Assembly: GCF_003597395.2 (NCBI RefSeq)
Contig: NC_133778.1
Location: 26,820,108 to 26,884,107 of the forward strand
Reading direction: 5' to 3'
From: Chelonoidis abingdonii
Lineage: Eukaryota; Chordata; Testudines; Testudinidae
Length of the DNA stretch: 64,000 nucleotides
Every line of letters begins with the position of its first letter. Position 1 is the first letter of the stretch. A program made the position numbers and the translations under genes. The notes beneath the pieces were generated by a model. The model did not search any database. It had not been told where the DNA came from and was given only the letters and a program-made list of their open reading frames with translations. Of the stretch, positions 61,199-64,000 are shown in pieces.

Positions 61199-62349
61199 TC
61201 ATAATATCTCATGTATTTAAGTATGTTAACGTTGAACCTAGGCACACGATATAGCGAACAGCTAAAATATTTGTATTGCATGCGATAAGCTGCTTTTTGT
61301 ACACTAAATAATAAGGCTCGGATCCAAAGTCTGTTGAAGCTAATGTAAAGATTCCTGTGGATTCAAGGAGCTAAGAATCAGGCCCCATGTTTCTAAGGCT
61401 TGTCTAAACACAAGTTGTGTTTTCAGTAGCAAAGACTATTCGCTAGTAATTTCTAATAAATTAACCTGTAAGATGGTTGTTTAAGAAATACTTAAGGTTC
61501 TTAAGGGATTGTCAATGTCCATTGTGTTTCCTTTTCTTCTAAAGAGAATTTGAGTCCTATCTGATCCCCAAGTTATAGTGTGTTCTTGACAATGATTTGC
61601 TTTTTTAACAACAAACAAACACAACACAAATCAGCATGTTTCAGAGCAGATCAAAAGAGTTGGGTTACTCAGCAGAACAAAGATTTGATAAGATAAATGC
61701 AAATAAAGAAGTGCTTGGCAAGTAAAATAATAAAAGATTTCAGACTTTTACAGAATGGAGTCTAGCACCAGATAAAGGGTCAGATCCTAAGTTTAAATTG
61801 GCATAGTTGCATTGAGGTAAATAGAATTATGCTGATTTACACCAGCTGAGTATCTATAGAACAATATTCCAAGTGTGAAGATATGAAGATTGATGCAAAG
61901 AGCATACGGGATATATTGTTTTAATGACTGTGTTAAATACTAGAAATCCATGAAGGGCCTTCCTGATAGGTATGTTTGGTTTTCAAGAGGTTGCTCATTG
62001 ATGAGCTGTAGGAACATCTGCACCAACTATATGGTTCATGAAATCTTTGTTTCACTGAGCTGTAAATAATACGCCTGCTCTCTTGCCAGTGTCTGTTACA
62101 TCTTAATTAATCAATGTATTCATACATTATCTTCCTAAAAATATACTGCAGACCAAACCTACTGTCTTGTAGAAAATCACATGATCCAAAATCAATACAC
62201 TTAACAGCCCAGGAAAATATATAGCAAAATTCTGTGAGTTTCATGCTACATGTTCTGCATTAAAGTGCAGTAGTGATTTTATTTCTCTCATCCCCGTGAA
62301 AAAAAATCTTAAGTGATGTTGATAATTCAGGATTCTTCCCTCTAATCTA

Positions 62350-62705
62350 GTATTGAACTAATGCGCCAGGGTGGTGTTAAAGGTCATTAGATAACTAGAG
62401 GTGCTGACCTTGAGACAGAACATCATTAACTTATGGTCATTAAAGATCCCTTGGTACTTTTTTTTGCAAAAGTAGGGTTGTTAACCTTGGAGTCTTGGCC
62501 AAATTCCAACTTGAGTAATTGCATTCCGCCTAACTAAAATTCCACTGCCTAATTTCAACTGGATGAGATATTCTTCATGTCCTACCCTGAAGTGTTGAGT
62601 AGTGTTGCTATTTGCTACATGTCAGTCCAGAAGTGGCTGCATTTTGGCATTTTTGTGAGGTGTCTTGTAATTCTTCTGGATTAATGGTGCTGTATGCTAG
62701 AAATG
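62350..62705. repeat. old interspersed repeat (L2/CR1-like?)
   Basis: 'ggtcattaaagatcccttgg' and 'gtagggttgttaacc' followed by 'gtcttggccaaattccaact' are phrases of an ancient vertebrate repeat. No coding frame. Confidence 0.35.
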
Positions 62706-62936
62706 TAAGTGTTTATCAGTGCAGAAACTGGGAGGATGTGTAACCAAAACTTTACATCATCCACAGCCTTGGTCTCATTTTTGAGAGATATTGAGCACCT
62801 GCAACACACAATCACATCAATTAGGCTTTGCAGATGCCCGGCACTCCTGGAAATTAGGTCGTATGTTTATTTAATAGAGCCCTATTCTAAAAAGAAATCT
62901 GACAAAAAAGGGAAACCTCAGAAGCAAAGGAACTAA

Positions 62937-63103
62937 CATAATGTAACTATGGATCTATAGCAGGTCTTTGAGGGAGATTGATACTGTGGGTTACGCACAG
63001 AATTAGTTATGCAGTGCTGTATTCTCAACACTGCTAATTCTGTGCCTGACCCACAGTATCAGTCTCCCTCAAAGGCTTATTATTGATCCACAGTTAGATT
63101 ATG
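62937..63103. repeat. 167-nt long hairpin (foldback)
   Basis: Arms 62937-63006 and 63034-63103 are reverse complements over 70 nt, with a perfectly paired core cacagaattag and gatactgtgggt on either side of small mismatches. A second short stem (cagtgctg / caacactg) closes the loop, after a 5-nt insertion ttatg in the left arm. The outer ends read cataatgtaact and, inverted, cataatctaact. No target duplication was seen. Foldback MITE or inverted duplication; family unknown to me. Confidence 0.9.
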
Positions 63104-64000
63104 TTTAGTCTGCAATATAAAGTATGAAATTAAACGTGTCATCCTGGCAGTGCTGATTCATCTGAAATAAAACTTCATACTCAATCAAGGGAAGACCTCC
63201 TTTTGTTTATTAGAATCTATATGGGGAGATTTGAGTCGACTGTAGTTTAAATGCAACGGTGATTGTTTTCCAAGCAAACCCTATATTTTTTGAAAGAACA
63301 GCTCAATCCATACATCAAAGAATGTGCACTTCAAAGTGGTTTATCTGTGTAGCTAAGGCTATGTGATACAGGAATTAGGAAAGGAATAAAGCTGGAATTA
63401 GTACTAAATCCATAGTAATATTATGCTGTGAAATACCTCGACCTGTAGTTCTTTTCAAGTCATACTGTGTGCACTGCAAGCCTGTCTGTGCTTGTAACGA
63501 AATATTAAGGAAAGTTTCAAGTTGCTGAAGGAAAAGTTGAGGTATTTATTGTTCTCCAAAGTGGTATTATCTATAGCAAGAGTCAAAAATTGCCTGTTTC
63601 TCAGATAAGTAAGGAGATTATTCAAAGGTAAAATTTCCTTGGCACCTACACTTTGATCCAAGACTGAAGTCAATGGAAAGACTCCCATGAACTATGGAGT
63701 AGGAAAATTGAACTGCTCCATAATGTCTTACCTGCAACTTTCTCCAGATAAGATTATCTTTATTTTAAATTTATTTTATTCACAGAAGATTCTCAGACTT
63801 CTATGTTAACCCACCATATAGTTTACCTGCTTTTTACCTGATTTTATGTTCCCTCTTCATGTAAACATACTGTGTTTTGCATCTAATGTATAAGTTTTGA
63901 CTTCAGAAGTCTTATATAGAGCCTAGTAAATCTTCTGTCTGCTAAAGGGGCACAGTAACTTTCCAGAAAGTATTGTTATGATGGTAGATCACAAATCTCC

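Larger units (their letters stand above)
15709..64000 (+). other. TMEFF2: TMEFF2 intron 4 (5' part, over 48 kb)
   Basis: Everything from the exon 4 donor to the right edge appears to be one intron. I looked for the next expected coding stretch (VHEGSG, then CDICQFGAECDEDAEDVW) and did not find it. Very large TMEFF2 introns are normal in vertebrates. The named elements are listed separately. Stretches where I see no gene and no confident element are 22200-24400, 25700-26500, 27900-30000, 32000-34300, 38700-40250, 45700-46950, 48000-48500, 49400-51500, 52000-53200, 54600-55780 and 63110-64000. These are AT-rich, with only simple runs such as poly-A at 53942-53959. Confidence 0.8.

Noticed and set aside
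1..64000. CRISPR arrays, operons, phage or bacterial systems
   Set aside because: No regularly spaced repeats and no dense gene packing; introns, CR1, hAT and SINE content show a vertebrate nuclear genome.

Overview
This is a vertebrate nuclear window, most likely from a turtle (Testudines). It carries the 5' part of one protein-coding gene, TMEFF2 (tomoregulin-2), on the + strand. Four coding exons are readable, at 2879-3062, 5233-5342, 12218-12347 and 15682-15708. All have GT-AG introns and phases that join into one frame of 150 complete codons. They encode a signal peptide, the N-terminal segment, the first follistatin/Kazal-like module and the start of a Gly/Ser/Asp linker. The second Kazal module, the EGF-like domain, the transmembrane helix and the cytoplasmic tail were not found and should lie beyond the right edge. 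The turtle assignment rests on a tRNA-headed SINE with a CR1-like tail, a palindromic SINE-like element, CR1 3' ends and hAT foldback families that I recognise from turtle genomes. It is an inference, not a search result.

Layout: 1-1.1 kb is upstream DNA with no gene. About 1.5-3.1 kb is a strong CpG island covering the presumed promoter, 5'UTR and exon 1. Introns 1-3 (2.2, 6.9 and 3.3 kb) are AT-rich with a few repeats. From 15709 to the right edge (over 48 kb) everything appears to be intron 4, which is packed with transposable-element remains.

The repeats are the richest content. Several insertions have readable boundaries: a 470-bp solo LTR with a perfect 5-bp target duplication, three hAT-type elements with 8-bp target duplications, and a 197-bp palindromic SINE-like element with a 14-bp target duplication. 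There is also a broken antisense LINE (19.8-22.1 kb) with the layout of the restriction-like-endonuclease class (R2/R4/Rex6 type): RT, then a CCHC knuckle, then a C-terminal endonuclease. A ~188-bp sequence occurs twice 3.36 kb apart. Two long, nearly perfect hairpins (18677-18758 and 62937-63103) belong to no family I can name.

I found no operon, CRISPR array, RNA gene or other novel multi-gene system. The stronger leads are the two hairpins, the 27-nt microexon, the duplicated segment and the endonuclease-type LINE.
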